From assembly GCA_030549835.1 (NCBI GenBank), contig JAUQQR010000012.1:1-39931 (forward strand): a stretch of DNA of 39,931 nucleotides. The letters run 5' to 3'. Under the pieces are notes generated by a model. The model did not search any database. It was given only the letters and a program-made list of their open reading frames with translations, and had not been told where the DNA came from. The stretch is from Thermoproteota archaeon (GTDB lineage: Archaea; Thermoproteota; Thermoprotei_A; Sulfolobales; Acidilobaceae). A program made the translations under genes and the position numbers. Shown here piece by piece: positions 25,367-33,208 of this stretch. How positions within the stretch are numbered: position 1 is the stretch's first letter; each line of letters begins with the position of its first letter.

Positions 25367-25760
25367 GTGCGTGTCACCGCTTTTTCCCTGAGCTTCCTCC
25401 TCACGGTCTGCAATGGGTCTCGGAAACTCTGGGTCACAAGACTTTTATATGCACTCAGGGGTTTATTTATAAGTTATACCTCTATGGGTTTAGATTACGT
25501 AACAATTAGCCTACTATTTCACAGTAGCTACAAAAATAGCCATATTAAGGAGCTCAATCATAGAGAGGATAGTGTGGAAAGTACAACTCTACGGATTAAA
25601 AACAGTATATGTAGAACTGAGAGAAGCAACTAGTTCACGATAAACACGCAGAAGCAATGAGAAAATTAAGATTAGATAAACATACTATTAGCGCGTATCT
25701 AATCGCGTCAAGAACTCTAAGCATCCTAGAGAGACCTACAAAACCTAAAGAAAAGAAACA
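25367..25760 (+). mobile_element. Decayed transposase-like element, copy 1
   Basis: This is repeated in inverted orientation at 39627-39931. A frame with interruptions gives VATKIAILRSSIIER, then VWKVQLYGLKTVYVELRE, then after a frameshift MRKLRLDKHTISAYLIA. This resembles the RuvC-like end of a crenarchaeal IS605 OrfB/TnpB-type transposase, a recalled resemblance of low certainty. A stop and a frameshift break it, so it is not functional. It carries about 75 bases (about 25443-25520) absent from copy 2. Together with the 183-bp repeat it fills most of the gap 25323-26049, where I see no intact gene. Confidence 0.55.
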
Positions 25761-25803
25761 GCCACGAACCCTTCCCAGAAAGTAGTATAACTTGAGATAT
25801 AGA

Positions 25804-25986
25804 GGGCACTAAACAGTATCCAAGCCTTGCGAAACTAAAGCTCAAAACTCAATGGTATAGAGGTTTAGCTACGAGACATATGCCTATAGCTAGACATCCG
25901 GCTCCTCATATGGCTTGATGAATTTTCCAAAATCCAACAATAAGCTAGATAAATATAGTAAAGACAGAAGCAATAAAAAATTGAAA
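25804..25986 (+). repeat. 183-bp perfect inverted repeat, copy B
   Basis: This is the exact reverse complement of 5061-5243. It ends 63 bases before the glmS start and just ahead of that gene's TATA box, in the same relative orientation as copy A before nmd3. It begins about 44 bases after the transposase-like relic, but copy A has no such relic beside it, so the two are separate units. A TATA-like ATAAATATA occurs at 25949-25957. Confidence 0.95.
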
Positions 25987-26006
25987 TGAAAGTAAAGGAA
26001 AGTAAA

Positions 26007-26016
26007 GTTATATAGG
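26007..26016 (+). promoter_or_regulatory. TATA box of glmS
   Basis: GTTATATAGG lies about 38 bases before the TTG start of glmS and 21 bases after the end of repeat copy B. It gives a leader of roughly 10-15 nt. Confidence 0.45.
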
Positions 26017-26049
26017 CTCTTACCTCTCTGAATAGTTGGGGCGTCTTTA

Positions 26050-27894
26050 TTGTGTGGTATTATTGGTATTTGTGCTATTAAGCGGAATGTTGCGCCTATG
26101 ATTTCTCTTGGTCTTAAGAGGCTTGAGTATAGGGGTTATGATAGTGTTGGTGTTGCATTGGTACTTAATGAGAGTAGGGTTCATGTTTTAAAGGCTAGGG
26201 GTGATGTTGATAGTTTCTTATCTAGGTTTAAAGTTAGTGAGTTTAAAGCTTATACTGGGTTAGGTCATACTAGGTGGGCTACTCACGGGGCTCCTAGTGA
26301 TGTTAATGCTCATCCGCATACTGATTGTAGTGGTAGGATTGCTGTTGTACATAACGGGGTTATTAGGAATTTCTCTATCATTAAGAGTATCTTAGAGGTT
26401 AGGGGTCATAGGATTACTAGTGAGACTGATACAGAGCTTATAGCTCATTTAATTGAAGATGAGATTCCATTCTCATCTAACTTTTTCGAGGCTTTTATTA
26501 GAGCTATCTCTAGGCTTGAGGGTAGTTATGCTCTAGCAATTATTAATAGCAGTGAGCCTAATAAGGTATATTTCGCTAGACTTAAGAGTCCGCTCGTCTT
26601 AGGTCTAGGTGATGGTTTTAATATTATAGCAAGTGATATCCCAGCAGTAATAGAGTACACTAGGAGAGTTTTGACGCTAGAGGATGGAGAGGTAGGGTGG
26701 ATTACTCCTACTGAAGTTAAGTTATTTAAGTTAACAGATGATGGTATAGCTGAGGTTAAATATGAGAGTATAATGTCTAGGGTTAGGTTTATAGAGTGGA
26801 GTTTTGAGGAGGCTACTAGGCTAGGCTATCCACACTTTATGCTTAAAGAAATAGTTGAGCAGCCAAATGCCATAAAGAGTACTTATGATGGTAATATCGA
26901 TGACCCAATTGTTAAGTTGGCTGCATCTCTCTTAAATGAAGCCAATCATATAGTCTTAGTTGGAGCTGGTACTAGTTACCATGCTAGCCTCATAATATCA
27001 TATTTCTTATCTAAGATTGCTAAGATTAAATCTACTCCTCTAATAGCCTCAGAGTATAAAGTTGTTGAAGATTCTATAAGCAGAGAGGATGTCATACTAG
27101 CTGTAAGCCAGAGTGGAGAGACATATGATACGTTAGAAGCTATTAGGGCATTTAAGAGTAGAGGGGCTAAGGTTATTGGTATAACTAATGTTGTTGGGAG
27201 TGCTTTAAGTAGAGAATCAGATATAGCTATATATATGAGGTGTGGTCCTGAGATCGGAGTAGCCGCAACTAAAACCTATACATCACAGATTATGGTTGGT
27301 AGCATCTTAGCAATCTATAGTGCTATCGAGAATAAGAGTTTAGATAATAGTAGTACTAGAAACCTTATAGATGACTTATCTAAAGCCTCAGATATACTAG
27401 GATTATCTATAAAGACTTCACTTAGTATATTAAATGATAGTCCACTTAGAGGTATTAAGAGCATGTATATACTAGGTAGAGGTCTTGGATCTATGATTGC
27501 TAAAGAAGCTTCACTTAAGGTTAAAGAGATAGCATATATACATGCTGAATCCTACCCTGCAGGGGAGAGTAAGCATGGGCCTATAGCTCTAGTAGAGGAG
27601 AAGTTCCCCGTATACTTTATAGCTACAAGTGATAGCCTAGAGATTATAGGTAATATTATGGAGATGGCTTCTAGGGGAGCTAGTATTGTTGTAGTTAAGC
27701 CTGAAAACGTAAATCTCAATATTTCAAGCTCTCACTCTATAAATGTAGTTGATATGCCGCCGGTTAATAGCTTACTCTTAGAGCCATATACTCTAATACC
27801 ATACTTCCAGCTCTTAGCATATAAGGAGGCTGTAGCTAGAGGCTATAACCCAGATAAGCCTAGGAATCTAGCTAAGACAGTAACAGTAGAATAA
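26050..27894 (+). CDS. glmS: Glucosamine-fructose-6-phosphate aminotransferase (isomerizing)
   Basis: GlmS makes glucosamine-6-phosphate from fructose-6-phosphate and glutamine, the entry to UDP-GlcNAc. The glutaminase domain begins CGIIGI, with the nucleophile Cys directly after the initiator, which fixes TTG 26050 as start; GHTRWATHGAPSDVNAHPH follows. Two SIS domains carry GAGTSYHAS and SQSGETYDT, then GRGLGSMIAKEASLKVKE and ESKHGPIAL. The C-terminus NLAKTVTVE matches the conserved tail. The length of 614 residues is typical. There is no glmS ribozyme-like leader; repeat B lies immediately upstream of the promoter. Confidence 0.97.
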   Translation: MCGIIGICAIKRNVAPMISLGLKRLEYRGYDSVGVALVLNESRVHVLKARGDVDSFLSRFKVSEFKAYTGLGHTRWATHGAPSDVNAHPHTDCSGRIAVVHNGVIRNFSIIKSILEVRGHRITSETDTELIAHLIEDEIPFSSNFFEAFIRAISRLEGSYALAIINSSEPNKVYFARLKSPLVLGLGDGFNIIASDIPAVIEYTRRVLTLEDGEVGWITPTEVKLFKLTDDGIAEVKYESIMSRVRFIEWSFEEATRLGYPHFMLKEIVEQPNAIKSTYDGNIDDPIVKLAASLLNEANHIVLVGAGTSYHASLIISYFLSKIAKIKSTPLIASEYKVVEDSISREDVILAVSQSGETYDTLEAIRAFKSRGAKVIGITNVVGSALSRESDIAIYMRCGPEIGVAATKTYTSQIMVGSILAIYSAIENKSLDNSSTRNLIDDLSKASDILGLSIKTSLSILNDSPLRGIKSMYILGRGLGSMIAKEASLKVKEIAYIHAESYPAGESKHGPIALVEEKFPVYFIATSDSLEIIGNIMEMASRGASIVVVKPENVNLNISSSHSINVVDMPPVNSLLLEPYTLIPYFQLLAYKEAVARGYNPDKPRNLAKTVTVE

Positions 27895-27916
27895 TACTTA
27901 CTCTAGGGGCATATTC

Positions 27917-28585
27917 TTGAATAGTGATAAGTTGAAATTAATCCTAAGCATACTTGAAGAGTATAAGAGCGAGCTCCCAAAACACGGCTGGTATCCCAGG
28001 GATGGTTTAAGTCTAGAATGGTGGGCTGGGCTAAAAGATTCATTCCACATAATACTAACAGCTATACTCGTAATGAGGACTAGGTGGGTATTAGCAGAGA
28101 GAGTATTCAATAAGCTTAGAGAACTAGGATTAGATAAGCCTAGCGTATTAGCTAAGATGAACTATGAAGATCTAGCATTAAAACTCACAGGTATAAACTT
28201 CAAACTCGACAAAGCCAGAGTAATAGTAGAAATATCTAGGATAATAGAGGATCTCAATATAAGTGAACCAGTCGAAAATCTTAGAATAAGACTCTTAAAG
28301 ATTAAGGGGGTAGGCCGTGAGACCATAGACTCAATACTACTATACGCATTCAATAAGCCAACAATACCAGTATCTAACCAAACAAAGAGAGTACTAGAGA
28401 GACTCGGCATAAAGCTAGGCTCATACGAGAGAGCTAGAGCCCAGATACTAGAAGTAGCTAATAAAGACATCTATAGCTTAAAACTACTACACGCCTCAAT
28501 GACCGCCATAGCTAGAGACTACTGCAAACCAAAGAAACCCAAATGTAACAAATGCCCATTAAGAGGAATATGCTCATACCAATAG
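27917..28585 (+). CDS. Endonuclease III-like HhH-FeS DNA glycosylase, variant active site
   Basis: This helix-hairpin-helix protein belongs to the Nth/MutY/MagIII superfamily. The HhH motif LLKIKGVGRETIDSILLYA is at 126-144. A [4Fe-4S] loop with spacing C-x6-C-x2-C-x5-C is intact (C203, C210, C213, C219). At the position of the Nth catalytic Lys there is Glu (E135), as in alkylbase glycosylases. The catalytic Asp (VDTH in E. coli Nth) is replaced in PVSNQ (151-155). It may be a monofunctional or non-catalytic lesion-binding member. TTG 27917 is used; glmS ends 22 bases upstream and the two are probably co-transcribed. Confidence 0.82.
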   Translation: MNSDKLKLILSILEEYKSELPKHGWYPRDGLSLEWWAGLKDSFHIILTAILVMRTRWVLAERVFNKLRELGLDKPSVLAKMNYEDLALKLTGINFKLDKARVIVEISRIIEDLNISEPVENLRIRLLKIKGVGRETIDSILLYAFNKPTIPVSNQTKRVLERLGIKLGSYERARAQILEVANKDIYSLKLLHASMTAIARDYCKPKKPKCNKCPLRGICSYQ

Positions 28586-28586
28586 T

Positions 28587-28610
28587 GGGCTTAGAGCTCA
28601 GCTCAAGCCC
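28587..28610. terminator. Hairpin between convergent genes
   Basis: GGGCTT (28587-28592) and GAGC (28594-28597) pair with GCTC (28601-28604) and AAGCCC (28605-28610), ten pairs with a single bulged A and a TCA loop. It begins one base after the stop of the Nth-like gene and lies before the end of the convergent unknown gene. It is probably a 3'-end stabilising or terminating structure. Confidence 0.5.
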
Positions 28611-28644
28611 AGAAATATGGCCCTTAATCTCTCCCCAGAAGCTT

Positions 28645-29127
28645 TCAAAGATGGGTAGGTTGGCCTCTAATAACCTCTACGCCGATAGGAGCTATTCTCA
28701 CATCACCTCCCACTCTCCATCCTAGTCTGGTAGGATAGATTATCTCTCCACTTAGGAGATCTAAGCCTTCAGCCTCTCTACCCTTAAATATTAGAGCCCA
28801 TGCTCTCAATATCAAGCTATCACTCACAATCCTCTCCTCACTCCTTACACCTAGTTCTAGTAGAGTGCCTACATGTATTCTAGATATAGGTGTCACAATA
28901 TCACACTTATATGACAAAACTAGGCCGCCATATATCATAGTATATGCCAAAATCTTATCCTTAACACTTAAACCCTCAATTAAATCATCATCTCTATCAA
29001 TAAATGCCCCCAATACAGCTTCCCTAACATGTCCTAAGACCGGTATCCTATCAGTATCTAAAACAGCAGATACAACCAGACACTCTCCCTCAGCAAGCAG
29101 AGCTGAGGGCCTAACACTAATAACCAA
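28645..29127 (-). CDS. Conserved hypothetical protein
   Basis: I do not recognise this 160-residue protein. It has no Cys, His or Walker motif pattern that would indicate a metal or nucleotide site. It contains an acidic turn IDRDDDLIEG (about 43-52) and a C-terminal RLGWRVGGDVRIAPIGVEVI that looks like paired beta strands. The TTG start at 29127 is preceded by GGTGGAT at about 7-9 bases, and a TTTTATAGG box lies about 20 bases further up. It is divergent from the M20 peptidase gene across about 280 bases. Confidence 0.6.
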   Translation of the reverse strand: MVISVRPSALLAEGECLVVSAVLDTDRIPVLGHVREAVLGAFIDRDDDLIEGLSVKDKILAYTMIYGGLVLSYKCDIVTPISRIHVGTLLELGVRSEERIVSDSLILRAWALIFKGREAEGLDLLSGEIIYPTRLGWRVGGDVRIAPIGVEVIRGQPTHL

Positions 29128-29276
29128 AAATAATCCACCAAAAATAACCTATAAAACCCGAGACTTAAACCATTGTTTCTTTGGACATCCAACTCTTAGG
29201 GTGATAACTAGGCAAAACCTTATGATAGAGTTAAATATTTTAACTATACATGATAATAGTTGAGAAGTGGTTACCC

Positions 29277-29367
29277 TCCCTAAAGGGACTCATATAAAGG
29301 GCGATGACAGTGCCCCTAAAGGGGGAATAAGATTAGGAAGGAGCCTAAAGTATTTCCCTAAAGGGAA
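29277..29367 (+). repeat. Three CCCTAAAGGG hairpin repeats before the M20 peptidase
   Basis: Copies are TCCCTAAAGGGA (29277-29288), CCCCTAAAGGGG (29313-29324) and TTCCCTAAAGGGAA (29354-29367). All share the TAAA centre and complementary arms of 4-5 bases that differ in sequence yet still pair. Start-to-start spacing is about 36 and 42 bases. They lie between an AT-rich promoter-like stretch (TTAAATATTTTA, about 29230-29242) and the ATG at 29405, so they would be in the transcript leader or form a regulator-binding array. Confidence 0.65.
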
Positions 29368-29404
29368 TAGAAAGAAGAGAATAGAAAATAGAGGGGATTG
29401 AGGG

Positions 29405-30760
29405 ATGTTTTTAGGCGAGGTTGAGAGGATTGCTGGTAAGAATATTAGTGATGTTTTAGCTAAGCTTGTTGAGATTCCTACAGTCTCGGCTTGGGGAGGT
29501 TCTGAGATGGTTGAGGGTGCTAATCTAGTGTCGTCTCTACTTAAATCTCTAGGTTTTAGGGTTGAGGTTAAGAGTGGTGGGGGTAATCCTGTTGTTTTTG
29601 GTGAAATTGGGGATGGTTCTAAGACTGTACTCATATATAACCATTATGATGTTCAGCCACCAGACCCCATGGAGTTATGGGATAGTGATCCATTCGAGAT
29701 GGTTATTAGAGATGGGAGGATTTATGGTAGAGGTGTAGCAGATAATAAGGGTAATATTGCTGCTAGGCTTGCCGCACTAGAGATCCTACTGCCTCATATA
29801 GATGAGTTAGATCTTAAAGTCAAGTTTATTATTGAAGGCGAAGAGGAGGTAGGTTCCCCAACGTTAGCTAGAGTTGTTGAAGATAATAGGGAGTGGCTTA
29901 GAGCTAGTGGAGGCATATGGGAGACAGGTTATGTTAAGAGAGATGGGAGACTCTCTATAAGCCTAGGATTTAAGGGTATGATATACTTTGAGGCATCACT
30001 GAGGGGGGCTAATAGAGATGTTCATAGCGGCTACTCACCTATAATCCCTAATCCTGTTTGGAGAATAGCTAGAATGCTAACTCTACTAAAAGATGAGAAT
30101 GGTAATGTCTTAGTACCAGGCTTCTATGATGGTATTGATAGGGAATTCTTAGAGACTGGTGAGATTATGCTTAGAGAAGTTGATATAGGAGACTTAGAGG
30201 CTATGGCTTCAGCCCTAGGGATTAAAGAGTTTGTTGGAGGCGTTAGAGGAGTTGAAGCTCTTAGGAGACTATACCTAATGCCTTCACTAAATGTTTCAGG
30301 CCTATACTCGGGATATACTGGTAAGGGGTCTAAGACTATAGTACCCTCAACAGCATCTATTAAGATAGATGTGAGGCTAGTCCCGGGGCAGAAGCCTGAT
30401 GTTATAATGGGTAGTATATTAGAGTATCTTAAATCTAGAGGATTCCAGGATATCGAGGTGAAAATTGAGAGTATGTATCCCTCAGGGTACACTAAGCCTG
30501 GGGAGCCTATAGTTAAAGCATCTATAGGTGCAGCATTAGAAGCTTATGGTGTCAAGCCAGAGGTATTACCTATGGCTGCAGGCTCTGGCCCAATATACCT
30601 GTTCACTAACATACTAGGGATTCCAATGACTGGGGCTGGTGTAGGGTACTATGACTCTAGGGTTCACGCGCCAAACGAGAATATTAGATTAGAGGATTTC
30701 ATTAGAGGGGTTAAACATATAATCTTAACATTAATAAACTTCGCTGCTATAACACGTTAG
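29405..30760 (+). CDS. M20-family dipeptidase/carboxypeptidase
   Basis: This is a di-zinc peptidase of family M20 (CNDP/PepV/ArgE superfamily). Metal and catalytic residues lie in NHYDVQPPDP (79-88; H80, D82), GRGVADNKG (108-116; D113) and EGEEEVGSP (144-152), and the dimerisation-domain histidine in DVHSGYSP. The length of 451 residues is typical. The ATG at 29405 follows GAGGG closely. It probably degrades di- or short peptides in the cytosol. The long leader with three CCCTAAAGGG units suggests specific regulation. The next gene converges on it with a 4-base gap. Confidence 0.93.
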   Translation: MFLGEVERIAGKNISDVLAKLVEIPTVSAWGGSEMVEGANLVSSLLKSLGFRVEVKSGGGNPVVFGEIGDGSKTVLIYNHYDVQPPDPMELWDSDPFEMVIRDGRIYGRGVADNKGNIAARLAALEILLPHIDELDLKVKFIIEGEEEVGSPTLARVVEDNREWLRASGGIWETGYVKRDGRLSISLGFKGMIYFEASLRGANRDVHSGYSPIIPNPVWRIARMLTLLKDENGNVLVPGFYDGIDREFLETGEIMLREVDIGDLEAMASALGIKEFVGGVRGVEALRRLYLMPSLNVSGLYSGYTGKGSKTIVPSTASIKIDVRLVPGQKPDVIMGSILEYLKSRGFQDIEVKIESMYPSGYTKPGEPIVKASIGAALEAYGVKPEVLPMAAGSGPIYLFTNILGIPMTGAGVGYYDSRVHAPNENIRLEDFIRGVKHIILTLINFAAITR

Positions 30761-30764
30761 TTTA

Positions 30765-31175
30765 TTACTTCTCACTCCTACTTTTACTAACCTCACTTTT
30801 CTCTACTGTCTCCATTTTAGTCTTTAACCTATTATCTCTTAGATTCTTTATTCTCTCAGCTACCTCAATTATATTAAGCCATGGTATTATCTCGCTTGGC
30901 TCATTAGAGTTTAATGCTTCATATGCCCTCTTTATAGCATAATACTCTATACGTCTTAAGACATAATCTACTTCTATCTCCTCAGCTTCAGCCTCACTTG
31001 TAACAATCCATACTCTCCCATGAGCTGGGCATACAGTCTCTCCTGTCTTTAGCTTAAATAATGGTAACCCACATATTGGGCATGTCTCTGATAGCATTGA
31101 AGCTCCTTCAGCTATTAACCTAGCCATCCTCTTAACAATCTCTGGATCTTTATAGTAATCTTTACCTTCACTCAA
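30765..31175 (-). CDS. Autoantigen p27 (SSSCA1)-like zinc-ribbon protein
   Basis: This 136-residue protein resembles the Sjogren's/scleroderma autoantigen 1 (UPF0148) family, common in archaea and of unknown function. The core is CPICGLPLFKLKTGETVCPAHG, a zinc-binding knuckle with CxxC and CxxH (quoted in part; residues about 36-56). The preceding PEIVKRMARLIAEGASML helix is typical of the family. A charged helical tail follows. The start is TTG 31175, divergent from the AmrS-like gene 79 bases away. Confidence 0.8.
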   Translation of the reverse strand: MSEGKDYYKDPEIVKRMARLIAEGASMLSETCPICGLPLFKLKTGETVCPAHGRVWIVTSEAEAEEIEVDYVLRRIEYYAIKRAYEALNSNEPSEIIPWLNIIEVAERIKNLRDNRLKTKMETVEKSEVSKSRSEK

Positions 31176-31254
31176 TACTAGTCTCCTATTATCTCCTCTA
31201 CTCCCTGTAAGGTAATAAGGTTAGATTTACAGTTAAAACTTTAAGGACTAAAGC

Positions 31255-32130
31255 ATGAGCTCTAACCGAGATATAAAAGTACTCTTATTTGGCTTATCAA
31301 CAGTAGAGGCTATCCCACTATACCACGCATACCCTGGTGGTGTAGCACTAAGAATACTAGTTAAACCTACTAAGAGTATAGAGTGTTTAGAAGATTTTAG
31401 TTTTGAGATATGTGAGTGGATTAAGGGGCCACAATTATTCCCCGATATTACTATCCCAAGCTCTATACTAGTGAGGCTTACCACAGCCTGGAAGCCTAGC
31501 ATGATTATGATCGATGGCTTAGAGCCTCTAGAATCTCTAAATTTAAGTATCATAAGGGATACTATTAAGGATAAATTCATTGCTACCAGAGCTCACGGCT
31601 ACACTGATATACCAGTAGGTATAGATTACGTCCTAGTAGAGGATATATCTAGACTCGTAGGATTAGATTATATTAGGAGAAACATTATAAAGTTAGCTGA
31701 GAAATTATTAGAGAGAAGAGTAGGCTTTGAAATACAAGTCTACGCAATAAACCCTTACCTTGAAGAGCTTGGAGAATTAATTGAAGTAGCTGAGATACGT
31801 GAAATACCAATACATATACAAGTAGAGAATCCTAGAGGCGGTGGCCCCGTAATAAGACTCTATGAAGAGCTCTCTAAAAAATTAAAATATGTATACATAC
31901 ATACCAGGATATATGATGCTCTAGATACCCAATGTCCTAACTGTAAAACCATACTATTATACAGGAGTGAAGGCATACTTAGGGGTATAAACATATCTAA
32001 TAGTAAATGTCCTAAATGTGGATATACTATAAGATTAGAGGGGAGCGCGAAACCTAAGACTAAACCTACAATAGTGAGATTAACTAGAGGGAGGACAGTA
32101 TGGTATAATCCTCTAATGTATGTCAAGTAG
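31255..32130 (+). CDS. Degenerate AmrS-like protein lacking the radical-SAM cysteines
   Basis: The ends match the AmmeMemoRadiSam radical SAM enzyme (AmrS). Near the N-terminus is IPLYHAYPGG (20-29), like the KPLYHFYPG segment that in AmrS directly precedes the CxxxCxxC cluster motif. At the C-terminus KYVYIHTR is followed by CPNC (227-230) and CPKCG (252-256), the AmrS zinc ribbon. Where CxxxCxxC should be there are only C44 and C53, nine apart, so a [4Fe-4S]-SAM site is not possible in the usual form. The length, 291 residues, is short for AmrS. The start is ATG 31255. Its role is unknown. Relation to AmrS is inference from motif order. Confidence 0.6.
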   Translation: MSSNRDIKVLLFGLSTVEAIPLYHAYPGGVALRILVKPTKSIECLEDFSFEICEWIKGPQLFPDITIPSSILVRLTTAWKPSMIMIDGLEPLESLNLSIIRDTIKDKFIATRAHGYTDIPVGIDYVLVEDISRLVGLDYIRRNIIKLAEKLLERRVGFEIQVYAINPYLEELGELIEVAEIREIPIHIQVENPRGGGPVIRLYEELSKKLKYVYIHTRIYDALDTQCPNCKTILLYRSEGILRGINISNSKCPKCGYTIRLEGSAKPKTKPTIVRLTRGRTVWYNPLMYVK

Positions 32131-32185
32131 TATCTTTAAGTGTTTAAATGTCCTCCTCTTAACATGTAGTTATGGGTTATTAGAG

Positions 32186-33085
32186 TTGGCGGTAATAGTC
32201 TCAGGATCTAGAGATTATTCTAGGAGTATCGCTAGGGCTATAGCATTGAGACTAAATTTAAAGTTAGTAGATGTTCTTAGTAAGAGGTTCCCCGACGGGG
32301 AGCTATACGTTAGAGTAGTTAATGGATTAGAAGATGAGCATTATATCATAGTCCAGTCTATGGAACCCCCCAGTAGTAATTCTATCATTGAATTAATACT
32401 ATTACTAGATGCTTTAAGCGAGTTTAAGCCTAGAGAGGTTACACTAGTAGCCCCATATCTACCCTATGCTAGGCAGGATAAAGTATTCTTGAGAGGCGAA
32501 CCTATTAGTGTTAGAGCTCTACTTAAAACATTTAAAACACTAGGCGTTAATAGGCTTATCACAGTAGAAGCTCATAGTCCTACAGCTCTCTCATACTTCC
32601 CCGGCGATGTAATAAATATTAGACCACTAGAATACATGGCTAAACTAGTAGGCTTTAGTAGCGATATACTAGTAATATCGCCAGACATAGGTGGGATAGA
32701 TAGGGCACGTAGAGTAGCGGAAGCGTTGAATGCAAGAAGTGACTACATTGTAAAGAGGAGAGATAGAGTAACTGGGGAGATATTAGTAGAGCCTAGAGAA
32801 TTAGACCCCAGAGGCCTAGAGGTGCTCATAGTAGATGATATAATAAGTACAGGCGGGACGATAGCTGAAGTAGCAAGAATACTAAGAGAGAAGGATGCTA
32901 GTAAAATCAACGTAATGACTGTACACTACCTAAACATAGAGGGAGCTCTAGAAAGAATTCTAAAATTTACTGATAGAATAATAGCATCAAATACAATACA
33001 ACCACTATATCCAGATAAGATAGAGTACATAGACGTTATACCCCTAATATGTGATACACTAACTACAATATTAGAGAGAGTCTAA
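32186..33085 (+). CDS. prs: Ribose-phosphate pyrophosphokinase (PRPP synthase)
   Basis: This enzyme makes PRPP from ribose-5-phosphate and ATP for nucleotide, His and Trp synthesis. Motifs are RFPDGELYVRV, APYLPYARQDKVF, the flexible loop KRRDRVTGEI, and the PRPP-binding loop LIVDDIISTGGT. The frame is open from 32120, overlapping the upstream gene, but homologues begin near MAVIVSGSRD; TTG 32186 gives 299 residues and fits. No strong ribosome-binding site is visible, so translation may be coupled to the AmrS-like gene. tRNA-Ile follows on the opposite strand 11 bases downstream. Confidence 0.93.
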   Translation: MAVIVSGSRDYSRSIARAIALRLNLKLVDVLSKRFPDGELYVRVVNGLEDEHYIIVQSMEPPSSNSIIELILLLDALSEFKPREVTLVAPYLPYARQDKVFLRGEPISVRALLKTFKTLGVNRLITVEAHSPTALSYFPGDVINIRPLEYMAKLVGFSSDILVISPDIGGIDRARRVAEALNARSDYIVKRRDRVTGEILVEPRELDPRGLEVLIVDDIISTGGTIAEVARILREKDASKINVMTVHYLNIEGALERILKFTDRIIASNTIQPLYPDKIEYIDVIPLICDTLTTILERV

Positions 33086-33095
33086 GTGATAGTTG

Positions 33096-33169
33096 TGGGC
33101 CCGGGGGGATTCGAACCCCCGACCTCCCGGTTATCAGCCGGGCGCTCTACCAGGCTGAGCTACGGGCCC
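33096..33169 (-). tRNA. tRNA-Ile (anticodon GAT)
   Basis: On the minus strand, GGGCCCG pairs with CGGGCCC, followed by discriminator A. The anticodon loop is CT-GAT-AA closed by a CCGG-type stem, and the T arm is GGGGG-TTCGAAT-CCCCC. The length is 74 bases. There is no intron, and CCA is not encoded. The T arm and acceptor are almost all G-C, as in hyperthermophiles. Confidence 0.95.
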
Positions 33170-33208
33170 TCCAATAATCTTGTTATTACTGAAGCTTAAT
33201 AGCTCTTC

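Noticed and set aside
25364-25633. Plus-strand frame of 89 codons as an intact gene
   Set aside because: It runs through the decayed element in a different frame from the transposase-like one and is not preserved in the second copy.
25804-25986. Small peptides (12 and 23 codons) encoded in the 183-bp repeat
   Set aside because: No ribosome-binding site is seen, and such short frames are expected by chance.
26007-26049. glmS ribozyme or riboswitch before glmS
   Set aside because: The leader is too short, and no ribozyme core is visible; that element is known from bacteria.
29277-29367. CRISPR array
   Set aside because: There are only three units of about 10-14 bases with short spacers that are not of uniform length, and no cas genes in the window.
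32120-32185. N-terminal extension of PRPP synthase
   Set aside because: It overlaps the upstream gene and is unlike the start of known homologues; TTG 32186 fits better.
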